Positions 1 through 18,711 of a DNA stretch of 64,000 nt are shown one piece after another; the first letter of the stretch is position 1; every line of letters begins with the position of its first letter. The position numbers and the translations under genes were made by a program. A model generated the notes under the pieces. It ran no database searches. It saw only the letters and a list, made by a program, of their open reading frames with translations, and was not told the DNA's origin. The DNA comes from Trichoplax sp. H2 (Eukaryota; Placozoa; Uniplacotomia; Trichoplacea): NCBI GenBank assembly GCA_003344405.1, contig NOWV01000004.1:682001-746000 (forward strand). The letters are read 5' to 3'.

Positions 1-1815
1 AAATTTAAAATAAATCATGTATGGGGGTCACTTTCCGATACAAAAAGCGTCAGCAATTACGTTTTCGCATTCCATTATAGGTACAGCATTAAGCAGCACA
101 GCACAATTTAGATCATAAACTTAAGTCCGTTCACACATTCATCGTACAACTATACTGGTGCGCGTATGCTGATACATGCTAAGGTAAAACAGCTTCTAGT
201 AGCAACTACGGTACCACTAGTCATGGATTTAGTAATCTATGCACCAAAAAAGTAATACCTACAGTACTCAAATTACGGCTCAGCGACGCTTTCAAACTGC
301 TATATGTAACCATTATTGGTATTATTAGGCTATTATCTAGTTCTAGGTGTGTACAGTATACGACTACTGTAAATTACAGTCAGCTTCATAAAGCCTCCAA
401 TCTACAATTTGACATACATGTAAGTAATTAAATTATGGCATTATGAAAATGTAAACCTGAAAGATCACGTGGTTTATCTTTCCAAGTGACATTCCGGCAT
501 TTCAATTTATGTTCTTTGCTGTTATAAATGTTAAAATAATAAGAAATCGAAATGATAGTGATGGTGTACTGTATGATCATATCATCAATTCCCTTTCTAT
601 ACTATTAAGTTAAATTCAATCATATTAACATATCCAGTACGTGTACTACTAACACTAAAACAAGTAATATCATAACCCTAGCAACATTACGACCTGTTCT
701 TGTCTTTTTCAATCTTGGTTAACGATTTAGATCTTAGACTAAGGCTCGGAGTAGCGGATATATCCAAGGATTGGGAATATTTTTGAAACATCCTATCCTC
801 GCTAATGTATGAAGTAAAAGTTATGTACTTATCACTATCTAACATATAAATAAATGCAGCATAATTAAGTAAGCTTAAACGGGTGATAATTATATAATGG
901 CGTAATATAATTTACAAACTCTAGATGTAAGCGAAATTAAAGTACGTAATTTATCTTAGGTCAGGTCTAATCCGCATTCTTCAACATCGTCTAGTAACTG
1001 ATTCGAAATACGCGTACAGCTACCTTAACTAAAATTTTAGCAGTACCCTTGAACTAAATAGTCTAGTTATGGACTTCCAATATAACATCATGGTACTGTC
1101 CAGTACTTAATTCAGTACATTATATTATACATTTACCATATAGTAATGCCGGACATACCTACTATTATATAATTTCGTAATACATTTTTTGGCTTTCTTT
1201 GTAATTATTTCATCATCTTCATTTACAATTACTAATTCGCTCATACCTGCAAATACAATCATTTAATAATCTTTAATCTAGCATATTACGGCAACAAAAG
1301 CGTAATAACATAGTAAGTAGTATTTTACAATAATTAAGTTAAAGTGAAACTCTACAGAACACCATAATTTACAGCACTATGCAATGCCATAATGGCATTA
1401 CGGTAGTTAGGATTACATGTTACATTTTATAGTTTCCGATAGTGTATAGTAGTATAACGAAGCTTGAATTAACTAACCAGTATCGTCGCTAGTAACGCAA
1501 GAGTGACGAATATGTGTTATAATAAAATCTGCGTCATCCAAGAGTGCCATGATGGTTCATTGCCGTGCTTCAATCGAAGTTATTGGGAAAAGCACAGGAG
1601 TAATACAGTCTATAATTTACTTCTATAGCACAGGTGCACAGTAAATTCGGGCTTGCTATCGTGTTATTGCGCGAGCAGGATTCCGAAAGTTTTCTTATTG
1701 CTGTGCTGTTATTGTTTTACTAGTTTAGTCCTTCAATCGGTACAGTACTAATACTTTCAAGCTTGTCTCGAATCTCTGCCTCTGATATTACTGTCACTCA
1801 ATGAGTAGTACTGTC
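1..1815. other. AT-rich stretch without a recognised gene
   Basis: No run of conserved protein or convincing chain of exons was seen on either strand. A short minus-strand open patch near 1180-1260, preceded by an AG and rich in acidic and basic residues, could be an isolated exon but has no recognisable partner. The stretch ends where the TACWG repeat begins. Confidence 0.5.
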
Positions 1816-2140
1816 ATAGTACAGTACTGTACTGTACTGAAGCCAGAAAATCATCGGTACTGTACACTGTACAGTACAGTACAGGACGCTACTTTAACTC
1901 CTACAGTACAGTACTGTACTTAACTGTACAGACAGTACTGCACTGTACAGTACTGTACTGTACAGTATGAGTAATATTTCTACCGTACTTGTTGTACGAA
2001 AGATGTACAGTACAGTACAGTAGTACAGTATACTGTACAGTACTGTACAGTACTGTATAATAAAGAGTTCCCAGAGTAAAGAGTAAAGTACTCGTACTGT
2101 ACAGTATAACATATACAGTATATACTGTATATATATATAC
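1816..2140. repeat. TACWG pentamer array upstream of DDX20
   Basis: Dense runs of TACTG and TACAG units give interlocking palindromes such as GTACTGTACAGTAC. The array stops about 100 bases before the DDX20 start codon, so it lies in the presumed promoter or 5' flank. Open frames inside it are Y/C/T/V/L-rich translations of the repeat and are not genes. Confidence 0.9.
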
Positions 2141-2240
2141 AGTATAAATAAATTTAATTATAATTATGATTTAAAGATCGATGTTCGTTGTCCTCACAAA
2201 TCGGAATCGATAAAAGCTGTAAATCCTAGCCGATTATGCA

Positions 2241-7166
<4,926 letters not shown>

Positions 7167-7250
7167 TCACATTGTAACTAATGTAGCAGAGACAGATTGA
7201 ATTTAGAACATAAACTATTGTGAAAAAATTCGTTGTCAGCTTATTTAGGA

Positions 7251-7256
7251 AATAAA
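7251..7256 (+). terminator. candidate poly(A) signal of DDX20
   Basis: An AATAAA hexamer lies about 85 bases after the DDX20 stop codon. It is the first such hexamer downstream and sits between the convergent DDX20 and DNM1L genes. AATAAA is frequent by chance in AT-rich DNA, so this is tentative. Confidence 0.4.
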
Positions 7257-7740
7257 TCACATCCAAATACATGTATTTATAGTTTCGGTAACTAGGCACA
7301 AAGACAACTAAAATTATAGCTACATTTTCACTTATAACATATATTTACTATGAGTATTAACTTGCGACCTATACACACAGACAGAAAGCAATGCCGATTT
7401 TAAGTTAGAATTTAATAGTTCAATATTAAGCTATTATTAACCTCAATAATAATATGCGCTACAACAGGATATCTATAAGCTGTATCGAATCTTTCGAATT
7501 CAAAATTGCATATTCCAATACAGGAATTTTATAGTACGATAACTGGTCAAGTAAATACAAAGATTTGCATATTAAAATGCTTGTTATCACCTGCGGAAGG
7601 GCTACACAAAATAGTAAACAAACACTAATCTATAAAAGTACAACAAACTTTTAATATTCTGGTGGAAGTACGGGTTACATTACAGATCACTTCTATTTTA
7701 ATTTCCAAAAAATGTTATATTAATAAGTAAAAAATATCTG

Positions 7741-10700
7741 TTACCAAAGCTGAGTTTCACGAACGTCACTAACTATTTGAGACGCCTTCTCTAGTGCCTG
7801 CATAATAATATATTACCAGATATTTTGAATCCAAAATACATATAGACCTCATATAAAATTCGAGATAATAATAATAATACCTTAATCATATGTATAGTCC
7901 GATTCCGTTTTTCAATTACGTGTGGTGATTCTTCCATTAATTCAGTGATTTCTTCTTTAATGTACAGCCTTTCAACTAATAGACTCTGTAGATGCTTCTT
8001 TACGTTATTCACTAGGAAATGCATTATCCCTTTTGGTACGCTAGCAGTTTAAAACAATTTTTTAATATCCAAGTGAAGATTTAGATTTAAATGTATCTCA
8101 AGATCTACTGGGCAGTAATGTAATGAAATCCAAGGTATTTAGAATAGCTGTACCTATCTTGTATGCTTTTCTTTACGATATCGTAGTAAGTCCTGATGAG
8201 ACGCTCTAAGAACGAACCAAGAGTTGACATTACAGCATCATTTGTAATTCACATAGTTAAGAAATAGCTGTAAATAATATAAAAACTTACTAATTAATTC
8301 AGCATCTACTCTTTCTCGATCAGTTAAATCCCGCCCGAAGCTTGCTGCATTTTCCTACAAAGGTTTTATTTTTATACTAATGTTAGCATTGCCATTTGTA
8401 GGCTAACCTCTTCATAGAAATTGTTTAACAATAGTTGATTTAGACTTGAAGCTAACGTCGGAATCATCCTTTCTTGCATTTTCTCCGTTCATCAGATAAC
8501 CAAATGGAATTATTCTTTTACTAGACGGGTCATTGTTATTCTCGAAAGTCGTCTGTAACTCCACCGGAGGTTTTTCCACGCTAGGCTTAGGTTTCTTTTA
8601 ACAAATACAGGGGTATATAACTTAACTTACAATAGATTTTATGACATCAAAAGATACTACTGATAGAAATATAATGTTAAATAACTGAGTTTCACAATTA
8701 TCATACCCGGGTAATACGTCTATTCTTGTACTCTTCACCAGCCTGTTAATGTTTTATTTATTATCTCAAATCCAGGCCATTCGGTATTGAATAATATATA
8801 AACATACCTCCGACATCATCCTTGCAATAATTTCATGGCCCGATGCAAAATCAGGATGATTAGTATTGATATAAGCTAATTCGATAGCGATGAGATTGTC
8901 AACCTATAGAAAGAAGGGAACTTATAATAATAATATAATAGATAAATTCCTGTAAAATCTTAAATCTATAAAAAAGTAATTTACTAACCATCGAATTAGC
9001 AGGTTCAAGGCGTTCTCTAAGCAAAGCACTCGTAACTTCGACAATTCTATTGTGAACTTTAGAAAATCTATGAAGATCCTGTTAAATACGCATACAGTAT
9101 GCCTAGTTACCTACAAAATCGTGAGAATACCTTACGCTACACTGCGATTATACACTTGTAGCAAATTTTAGATATCATTTAACCGGAGTTATGCAATGCT
9201 GAATGATTCGCTGCATTTCTTCATGGACTAACTGTACACATCTTAGACTAGGCTCTAAAAGTCGCTTGATTTGTCTCTTGACCAGTAATTCGAAGGCTAA
9301 CTCTGGAACAAACAACGTGGGTCTCGGACCCTAATTGTATATTGTATGAAAGAAAATTCATCTGTACGGTCTGTCACATAGTATAAATCTACTTCATGTA
9401 GTAGCGTAATACAAAAGTACCGTAGCATTTCTTATTGCCGTAAGGATATCAGTTGTCGATAAGCCCCCTAAAGGATCGATTCCTTCCAAGGTCTTAAAGT
9501 AAACTTCGTGAAAAATATGAGATATTCGTGCTCCACCAATGCTGAAAACAATAAAATGTAAATTAATCGCCTGCCATTTACATAGTGCTTAAATTAATAT
9601 GAAAACATTAAATCCAATAATAGTAGGCTATAACTGTGAGCTAACAGTTCCGCTATTTCAATATTTCCATGAGTCCCTTCTATAGTTGCACAATAATCGG
9701 CAGCAAACTTGGTAATAACCCTTAATAACTCAGGTCCCTGATAAAATTAACAAGACACCACTAACACAATTAAACGATCATACATCGTAGAAAATCAGTT
9801 AATCAAACATATGCAAACCTTCTCTATTATAGGTACACCAAGAGTAGCGAGTGTTTGCTGGCTATATGCCAACTTCAGATTTATCCGTGTCTTTAATTCC
9901 GGTAAACAATCACGAATATGAAGCAGCAATAACTGTATCCATAAAGACATAGTATTGTAAAAAATACTACACAATTTCATATTACAATACTAGTACGTAT
10001 GTACTGTATTTAGGAACCTACGTATACCTTATTTAAGGTTTTTGCCAGATACTGGATTCCATTTCTATCAGATAATCCAGGGTACCGTTTCTGGAAAAAT
10101 ATGGCTTCATCACCGAGGGCTATTTTAATGGACTATAATGATAGTATGCAAATAATAAAGAACAAATATCTTTAAGGGATTCCATGTATACAATTTTAAA
10201 TTATAACATGACTACCCTAAACAGGAGGTCCAGTCTAGGACTGGACTGTACCGAGGGCTAAATTGGCTAGTCTCACAAACATGACAAAAATTTATTACCT
10301 TCTTAACGTTGATATCTTGCTGACTACGATTTACCACACCAATAATCCCTAATTTTACGGGGATGACTGGCGTTATAGCGAATCAAAGAGCAATAAAATA
10401 ACAATGTTAAAATTTAAGTTTAAGGCCACAGAGTTATAATCGATGCAAATTAAATAACACTGTTAAAATTTAGGTTTAAGGATACAGAATTACATCGATA
10501 GCTATTTTAAAATATATACATCTACATACATACCAAGGGTACGTTAAGTATCAAGCATTCCTCTACTATAGAATCTACATTAGACTGAAAATTATTAAAT
10601 ACGTAGCACAGAACTTACGGCGACCAGTTAAAATATCAGTCGCATCTGTACCGGCATCCATGAGATCAAGCTTCGTGACTACAGCTAACGTCCTCTTTCC

Positions 10701-12436
10701 TAACAAGATAAATATTTATTATAATCAGTAGATAGTATTATGTAAATTCACACAATCTTGAGTTTAAATTGATGACATATTTTATAGAAAAAATCATGGA
10801 AAACCTGTAGGATCGACTTCGCGAGCCAACTTTATGGCCTCTGATGTAGCCATATCAGCATTAGCAGCGCTTATAGCCAAAATAAGAGAATTGGGATTAC
10901 TGATATACTCATAACACAAATCATAAATTTGTTTTTCAATGTCTGGAGGTTGATCACCAACTGGCACCTATAATTAAAAAAGTATGAATATCTACAGTAG
11001 GAATCTGTCAACGAGTATTACATTTCACCCAAGGTTAAACCTTTGTAAGTCCAGGTAGATCCACCAAAGTTAAATTAAGAACGTTAGGTGAATAGATTTT
11101 TAATTGAATCGGTTTCGATGATATAGCCTTCGATATAATTTTTATATTTTAGTAGATTTAAAAGAAAATTTAGATTTTCACAATAAGAATCAATCATAAT
11201 TGTCTTGCTACGGTGCTACACTGTGTATCTATCACTCTCGTATCGCTCAAAGTATCAACGATAGTAGTCACCTTGCCTAGGCCCAATTCTCTCTCTGTTT
11301 CTTTGGTAATTTCAACCATGATATCGTTAAAGTCAGTAAATATCTACATGGATTTTAAGAATTTTCAACTCTTTGCAAGTAATCTAATAATCGTTCAGTG
11401 TTATTTTTAACTGTCGCTCTATACTGTATAATCTGCCGCCCTGAAGAGCATGTACTGTACAGTAATACCATCCATAAACGCCGTACGGTAGCCCCTATCA
11501 ACTCCATCAATTTACTGTGTTAGATGACTAGTGAACTACTCAGAGAAGTAATGTACTTTGAATAGTCCCATGTACCCGTATTATGCAGTAGCTGTGTAAT
11601 CATTCAAAATTATAATGGTATAGTATTGGTAGATTAAGGCCATTAAAGAAAGTATCCAACAAACAGAATGCTAAACTAACCGAATCACAATGTAAGAACT
11701 TTCCCCACTCTTCAGGTTGATCTGTCATTCCATGAAAATTAAATACAAGTTTGATTAAAGATTGAATTGTAGTAAAATTGATCCGAATGAGATTAAATTT
11801 GTAGACACAATACTGTACGTTAATACTGTACTAGTTTACAGTATATTCAGTACAACCTTTTTCTTCGCTTTCTGGATTAGCATGAATCAACTGCAATATC
11901 AATGGTCTTCTGGTGACAATTCCGGTGCCTACACATGAAACACAGTTAAAAATATGATAATTATAGTAGTCATTACTCTAACAAAAGTTGCAAACATGCA
12001 CCAACAGACCTCGAGGCAAAAAATCCCTTCCAACTATACTCTCCAGAACAGAGCTCTTACCGCTACTCTATAAGTTCATAAATTTGAGAAATATAACCAC
12101 TAAGAATGCATGCCTTCATTTTAAACATTCACATATGCTCTATACTGTACAGTGTACAGTAGTCTTCTGTTATGCAAACTTTCGTAAATCTAAGCTGAAT
12201 ATAGGTAACATAAAAACATATTCACTACAATACTGTAGCAATCCGCATTCAAAATGCTTCATGTGCCCCACGTAGTGTTCTGTAACCCCATTCCGACTAA
12301 AATGTTGTTAAAACAATACAATCCTTACCTGAGTTCCAATAGCTACAATCTGAGGTAACTGAATAGCATCACTTGAGGCGCCAATAGCGATAAAAACTTC
12401 TTGAAGTTTGTTAATGACGGGCAGTAGCTGCTCCAT
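7741..12436 (-). CDS. DNM1L: DNM1L/DRP1-like mitochondrial fission dynamin (multi-exon)
   Basis: Dynamin-related GTPase that assembles on mitochondria and peroxisomes and constricts them. About seventeen short exons read from the start at 12436 ([15 protein letters not shown]) to the stop at 7741 (SDVRETQLW). GTPase motifs are intact: [13 protein letters not shown] is split by intron 1, then [31 protein letters not shown] and VVNRSQ. The middle domain and stalk follow ([70 protein letters not shown]). A polar variable region lies at about 8410-8600 ([11 protein letters not shown]). The GTPase effector domain is at 8153-7741 ([33 protein letters not shown]). Lack of a PH domain and of a proline-rich tail separates it from classical dynamins. 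The gene converges on DDX20 and diverges from KATNB1. Identification is secure; some exon edges are approximate. Confidence 0.96.
10228..10246. repeat. perfect short hairpin in a DNM1L intron
   Basis: GTCCAGTC, a TAG loop and GACTGGAC form an 8-bp inverted repeat with a 3-base loop. It lies in the intron between the exons at about 10030-10130 and 10310-10380. No function is evident. Confidence 0.6.
10392..10500. repeat. imperfect tandem duplication in a DNM1L intron
   Basis: Two adjacent copies of about 55 bases (10392-10447 and 10448-10500) share GTTAAAATTTA, GTTTAAGG and a CATCGAT/ATCGATG-like end, with scattered substitutions. It looks like an old local duplication. No reading frame was recognised. 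Confidence 0.75.
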
Positions 12437-12710
12437 AATGATGTGCAATAGTGCCAATCCTGCAATCCTTTACGACAGAGTACTGGAAATGTTTTAACTA
12501 CAATAATACGGAAGTAAGATAACAGTCATTCGCCCTATCACTCAATTCATTTGATGGTAATTCATTGCAGCCCTGATAGGTGGATGTGCTCCATACGGTA
12601 ACGCTAATCATTTAAACTTCATATTTACACTATTATTATATATTGCACAGTACCGTAAAGACATCATTAACTTTAATCAACGCATTTTACGTAATATACG
12701 ACATATCTGC

Positions 12711-12767
12711 CGAGTGATCTTAAGTCTCTAGATCACTCGCACAGTTCCGTATGAAGATCACATACGG
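12711..12767. repeat. two consecutive hairpins
   Basis: The first has perfect 10-bp arms, CGAGTGATCT and AGATCACTCG, around a 9-base loop (12711-12739). Seven bases later the second has 7-bp arms, CCGTATG and CATACGG, around a 7-base loop (12747-12767). Both lie in the shared upstream region of DNM1L and KATNB1. They could be cruciform-forming or protein-binding sites; this is inference. Confidence 0.7.
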
Positions 12768-13055
12768 TACAAGATTATATAATTCATCAGAAAATTACCT
12801 ATTTATTTAGTAAGTGAACCGGTCAAAATGCAGAATTATTTATCCAGTTGCGTAATTCCAATAAGAATACTGCATCAACTTTTAGTGAATCCTAATGAAA
12901 ATTAATTACTACTTTTTATCACTCCCTAGTTCTTGGTTTGCTTCACCGTCTTCTGACCGTTCTGCACAGAAAAATTACGCGCTAGTACGCGGCTACAAAT
13001 TAGAGAATTATGAAATTACTACAGAAATAAAATCTCAGTGATATTTGTGCGCAGT

Positions 13056-13390
13056 AATCAGATGTACAGTACAGTACGTTGTAGAGTCTACATAGTATTA
13101 CTGCACTAGTGTTGTACTGTAAATTATATAGATCATAAAGGTATTGGTCTGTACCTAAGACATTTAATTAAAACCTGAGCAGTTGAGCAGCCGTTAAATC
13201 CATGAAGCATCAGCCTGCTCAAGTTAGATGATAGCAACTTAGCACTAGCATCATATCATACAGTACCTGTACACTGTACTGTACAGTATGACATGATGCT
13301 AGTGCACTACTGTACAGTACAGTACAGTCTGTACTGTACTGTATTGTACTGTACAGTACAGTACTGTACACTGTGTAATGTACTGTACCA
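13056..13390. repeat. TACWG pentamer array upstream of KATNB1
   Basis: Runs of TACTG and TACAG with interspersed unique sequence, densest at 13309-13390. The array ends about 240 bases before the KATNB1 ATG. Confidence 0.9.
13239..13309. repeat. 28-bp inverted repeat built around TACWG units
   Basis: The left arm (13239-13266, containing GCACTAGCATCAT) and the right arm (13281-13309, containing ATGATGCTAGTGC) are near-perfect reverse complements separated by about 14 bases of TACWG repeat. The arms include non-repeat sequence, so this is a distinct hairpin, possibly a tiny foldback element. Confidence 0.8.
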
Positions 13391-13630
13391 AACGGTCCAA
13401 ACCTAAATCACCGAAGATTTGTATTATTGCCATTCTTTCGTAGTGAGTGAGTTTCCCTCTTGCACTATCGTAAACTGCAGAGGTATCAAGTGCTGTACGT
13501 ATTTGCTACTGATATATAATAAATCTCACTGATCTCGCGATTACACCTGGTATTATAATCGTGCTAGAAGATCCCTATTACTGTATCTCGAGCCAGTTAA
13601 ACTTGTCATCGATTTTTACGAACTAGAACA

Positions 13631-16600
13631 ATGGCTGCCCAGTCTCAGTCTAGCAAGCGCGCCTGGAAGCTAGGTAATTAATTAACTTTCAACTTTTAAG
13701 AACATCATTCCGATCGACTCATGTTCCATGTAGCTATTTTACTGATCTCTACATGATTACTCAGCAACAGTTTGTTTATGTGTAAGCCTGGATTTTAATC
13801 GATCGAAATTATGTTACAGTTAACTTCAGCATTTCTTAACAACAGTACTTCTGCAAGATATTATTACATCATCTTATTATCCTGTCAATGCAAACTCTTA
13901 TAAATATAAATTGAATATAATCAGTAATATTCCCAAATTAATTAAGTATTTCCTCGGCTGATTACATATTTATTATAATGTATCACTATCGAATTCTATA
14001 TTTTATTTTCAGCATTTCAATAATTATATATAATACTATTCTTATGGTACATTGAAGTATAGCATAATACAAGCGAATACGATAAGAAATTTATTATTAT
14101 TCTACTGTACTGTATATAATATTCTGCCTTGTTACATAAATTTATCCGAAATATGTCTAGATACACTACAGTGTTATCTTTTATCCTCGCAGAAGAATTC
14201 GTTGCTCATACTTCATCAGTAAACTGCTTATCATTGGGTTCTAAATCCGGACGTGTTATGGTAACTGGTGGAGAAGACAACAAGGTCAATATGTGGGCTA
14301 TTGGTAAACCGAATGTAATCATGGTATGTACAAGTATTATTACACAATCTATGAATATCTTATTTCCGGTATCACAATTGTACTTATACTGTATAAATTG
14401 TAATTTTTCCTGTATTCGATACCTGCATTTTCAGAGCCTCTCTGGTCACACTTCACCTGTTGAGTGTGTAAAATTTAATCCGACTGAAGAATTAGTAATG
14501 GCGGGATCGAAATCCGGAACGTTGAAAATTTGGGATCTAGATTCTGCTAAGAGTACGTAATTATAATATCAACCTAATCCTCTATGACCCCGTACTGAAT
14601 TTGTGATTATAGACGCCTCCTCTGGTAAAAAAGATAATTCGCTATAGGCTCCGTTATCTGCTATTATTGTTAACACTCTCAGTCCTGGATAGGAAAAAAT
14701 TCACGATTTCAACATGACTTATAATTACCAACTTATATAGTTGTTAGGACTTTAACTGGTCATAAATCAAACATTCAGAGTCTCAATTTTCATCCGTATG
14801 GTGATTTTGTGGCATCCGGTTCACTTGACACGAATGTCAAACTTTGGGATATCAGAAGAAAGGGTTGCATATTTACCTATAAGGTTACTAATTAGTCAGT
14901 TAGACTACGACTTATTCCTCGTCGATTAGAATGTAGGACTTCTACATAATGCTTACGATTTATGCCTACGATTTATGCTAGATGCTAAAAGACTGTACAT
15001 ATATTAAAAATTATGGCTTGGACACATAGATATTGAAATAAATTTAATGATTACAGGGTCATACAGATGGAATTACTGCAATTGAATTTAGCCCTGATGG
15101 GAGATGGATTGTTTCTAGCAGTGCAGATAGTAGCGCTAGGGTGGGTCTGAATGCAATTTCTTATAATATTTCATGAATACACTATTACCAAGTTATAGTG
15201 ATTCTGAACATTCATTTATCAAAATAGTTATGGGATTTAACTGCCGGTAAGATATTACACTCATTCTCACATAATGGACCAGTGAACACTATAGAATTTC
15301 ATCCCAATGAATTTTTACTTGCAACAGGAAGTTCAGATCGGTATTACAGACTTAATTATTCTTTCATACCGTCGGAGTTACAATAGTTTTGTAATAAATT
15401 AATGAAAGTTACGCCTCCTAAATCAATTTCCAATTAGGACCGTAAAATTTTGGGACCTTGAAACGTTTCAATTGGTTTCTTCAACGGAACAGGAATCGAG
15501 TGCCATTAGGTCACTAAAACCTTCTTGAATAATATTTGATGCAAGATTCTATCTATAAAGAGCTTAATGATTAAGATATTTTTATTTTAAACTATAAATC
15601 TTAGGAGAATTAAATTTAGTGAAGATGGTTCAGTTATTTTTAGCGGACTGCAAGATGTTTTGAAGGTAATTTATTCACGAAGATCCTTTATGGAGCACTG
15701 CAATTAAAATCAAGTCTATCCGTCTGTAGGTATATAACTGGGAACCAATACGATGCTATGATACTGTGCAAGTTGGATGGGAAAAAATTGTAGATTTCAC
15801 AGTTGCTTCTAACCAGTTGGTATGCGCGAATCTATCATAATTATATTATCATACACTTGTCTTAATCCCTTATTATTTTCACTACATTAGATCGGTGCAT
15901 CATTCAATCAAGCGAACGTTTCCGTTTCAATTATTGATATAGAGGTGAAATGAAATGTATTATTTAAAGTAATACCATAAAACTACAGTAAATTTTATTT
16001 TATACCGATCTTAATAAACTTTTACCTACCTATGCGATTTAACTACAGAAATTGAACATGACTGGCTCTAGTGGACAACACATGGGTATCACCCAAGATC
16101 ATACTGCGAAAGTCGACATAGCTAGGTAAAAAGTTTCAATACGATAATTGTGTCTAGTCTATAATAAGTTTTAATTAAAATATAACAGTATTACTACATA
16201 AGCAAGACATACATATGATATTTTATCATAGTAACAACCCCTGATGCATTTTAATGTACTGTTACGTAGCAAACCGCCAGAATATATGAAGCGTCCTGCA
16301 ACTACGTCAACGAAACCTTCAAAGTGTGCAAATTAACGCATTTTAGTTTCATTATATATATACACTAGACCTAACAATTAATACGCTTGCTGAAGGTTGG
16401 AAACGTCTGAAATTCCAAACTCTGAAAAAGCCCCCACTTCACAGCGACAATCCTTAACCGATATGGGCGAAGTTGAGCGACTTTCCTCTCCGGGTTACCA
16501 GGACGCCTTTACTTCTAGACCTAAAATTCGTAATTATAATATTACCATAAAACAGCTTGATTAGATATAAATCTCATTAACTGTAATTTAACTCTTAGCA

Positions 16601-18711
16601 CGCGATAGCAATCCTAAAGATATCCCTGTAGATCCCTTCAAAACCGAAGGTATAATTTATTAAAAGCTATTTGTCTACTTCATTAGCTATATTCAATACC
16701 CTTGCTATTAATGAGTTCAGACATCACATTCTTATGCAGCTTTGACAGATGCTTTAATGATCCAACCAATTATTTAGTTGGTGCTGTAGGTGATACTAAA
16801 CAGTCGAAATCGAATGAAAAGTGCGAAGTAGAAAATTTATCTGAGAAGACTACCGATGCAGATGACTTACAGTCCTGCCAGGTATATAACGTATAGTTTG
16901 ATATTTCAGCATCATTTAGTATTGCTACTGTAATTAAGCAAGTTTAGTCCATGAAGTTAATCAGCTCTTTTAGAATCTAGTCACGGTATTCTGAAATTCG
17001 TAATAATCAATTATTTTTAGAATAACAAAAGAGTAAGCTCTGCTATTTCATCGGAAGCCGTATCTGTTACGCTAAAAGAAAAAGCACCGGAAATAGACCT
17101 ATCACTTTTTCCTACTGAAGTAAGTCCGAATGGATAATTTTGCACTTATCTGGCTGGTTCTAAAAGTTTTTGTTATTTAGAAGATTTGAATTATATGTGC
17201 ATATGATGATAAATAATTCAATCCAATCTATATTTACTGCAGAAAACAGACTCCAAAATAGATGAAAATAAAATACTACTTGAATTATTAAAAGGTAAAT
17301 ACAGAAACGCTTGTTGACTTCTCTTATCAACCAATAACCCTAACCACATCTTCCTGAATTGATTCCTATTATTTATAACCAGATCATTCAGTTATCTGTT
17401 CAGTCATCGGTAATCGAATTCAGAATTTGAATGCTATCCATGAGCCCTGGATGAACGGAAATATAAAGGTAAAAACTTAAAATTTCTTTAGTTACTTTTA
17501 GATTATTATAACATAAGATACAGGCAATTTAAGATATGACAATCGTCCTTTTGTGCATGATAGGATTCAATTGATAAAGCCATTCAAATTCAAGACACTG
17601 CCGTTCTAGTAGACCTATTAAACATATTGATACGCAACCAGTAAGGATTATTTTTAATTTAGACCCTTGCATCAGACTATTTAAGCTTACTATTATTTCT
17701 GATTATGCGCAGTAAATTATGGACCCTCGATATTTGTGCTTATACGCTACCTCAAGTAAAAACCCTAATTCAAGATAAACGGGAGTGGTAAGCTTAAATG
17801 ATAAACTTGAAGTTAGATATATGCTAATGCTTTCGTATACTCCACGCTACCCAGTTATATCCGCGTGGCCTGCCAAGTGCTTCGGTTAATCCTCAAAAAC
17901 TTTGGATCTTTAATCAAATCCACTCTTCGATCTACAGATTTCGTAACTGGTGTAGATATTACAAGAGAAGAAAGGTTAGCCAGTTATTATACTTATAGCT
18001 ACTTAATACGGTATTCTCTTTAAATATTTTATCCAAGTTTATAAATTCTCGATGGCTTCGCCTTTTCTTTTAAATTCGACCGTAAAAGCTTTTGATAATC
18101 TATTTTTAACATGACTGTCACAAATTGATGCTTGAACCACTCAGAAAGATCGATGTAGATACCTACCCTAACTCAGCGTAAAAGTGCTTGCTTATATTTT
18201 ACTATGAGACAATAAAATAACTTTATTCTTAGCTCGTAGACTTGTCGCTACTGAATATTCATATACCATAAGAAGAACAATTTTTTGACCCTATATAAAT
18301 ATTATCTCAATTATGCGATTAATTTTAGTGAGTGTAAGATCTTTACCGTAATATATACTTTCACAACTCGGGTTGAGCATGTAGGAGTTATCATTTTCTT
18401 CTATGCAGAGTTAAAGTAATGAAAAGTCCAATATTCTGTATTACTATGACAGAGAACACCCTAAGTAATATACGTTGTGGTTAATGCAGTAATTTCTGTC
18501 CTAACTTATTTTATCCATGTTGCGTAATGCTAAGCTATCAGCTATTTACGTTAATAGTTTAAAAATTTATTACAGGCTCGAAAAATGTAGAATTTGCTAC
18601 GAAGAACTATCTAACATTAAGACCGTTATTTCTGAAAAAGCTATGATTTCTGGAAAGATTGGAGGAACTTTTCGTGAACTGCAGCTAGCTTTTGCTACAG
18701 CAATCGATTAA
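13631..18711 (+). CDS. KATNB1: KATNB1-like katanin p80 WD40 subunit (multi-exon)
   Basis: Regulatory subunit of the microtubule-severing enzyme katanin. It targets the p60 ATPase to centrosomes and spindles. A 43-base first exon (13631-13673, [14 protein letters not shown]) joins 14193-14323 ([17 protein letters not shown]), 14435-14552 ([13 protein letters not shown]), 14741-14883 ([20 protein letters not shown]), about 15056, about 15229 ([13 protein letters not shown]), about 15439, about 15604, about 15728 and about 15891. Together these give about six WD40 blades. A low-complexity linker follows ([13 protein letters not shown], 16700-17120). The C-terminal con80 p60-binding domain runs from about 17390 ([38 protein letters not shown]) to the last exon at about 18577 ([28 protein letters not shown], stop 18711). 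Exon borders in the linker are approximate. Orthology is clear from both the WD40 and the con80 halves. Confidence 0.95.

Larger units (their letters stand above)
12437..13630. promoter_or_regulatory. divergent intergenic region between DNM1L and KATNB1
   Basis: About 1.2 kb separates the two divergent start codons, so promoters for both genes must lie here or in their first introns. The stretch contains two hairpins at 12711-12767 and a TACWG array at 13056-13390. No TATA element or protein-coding exon was identified with confidence. Confidence 0.5.

Noticed and set aside
1894-2112. 72-codon minus-strand frame upstream of DDX20
   Set aside because: Lies wholly inside the TACWG array.
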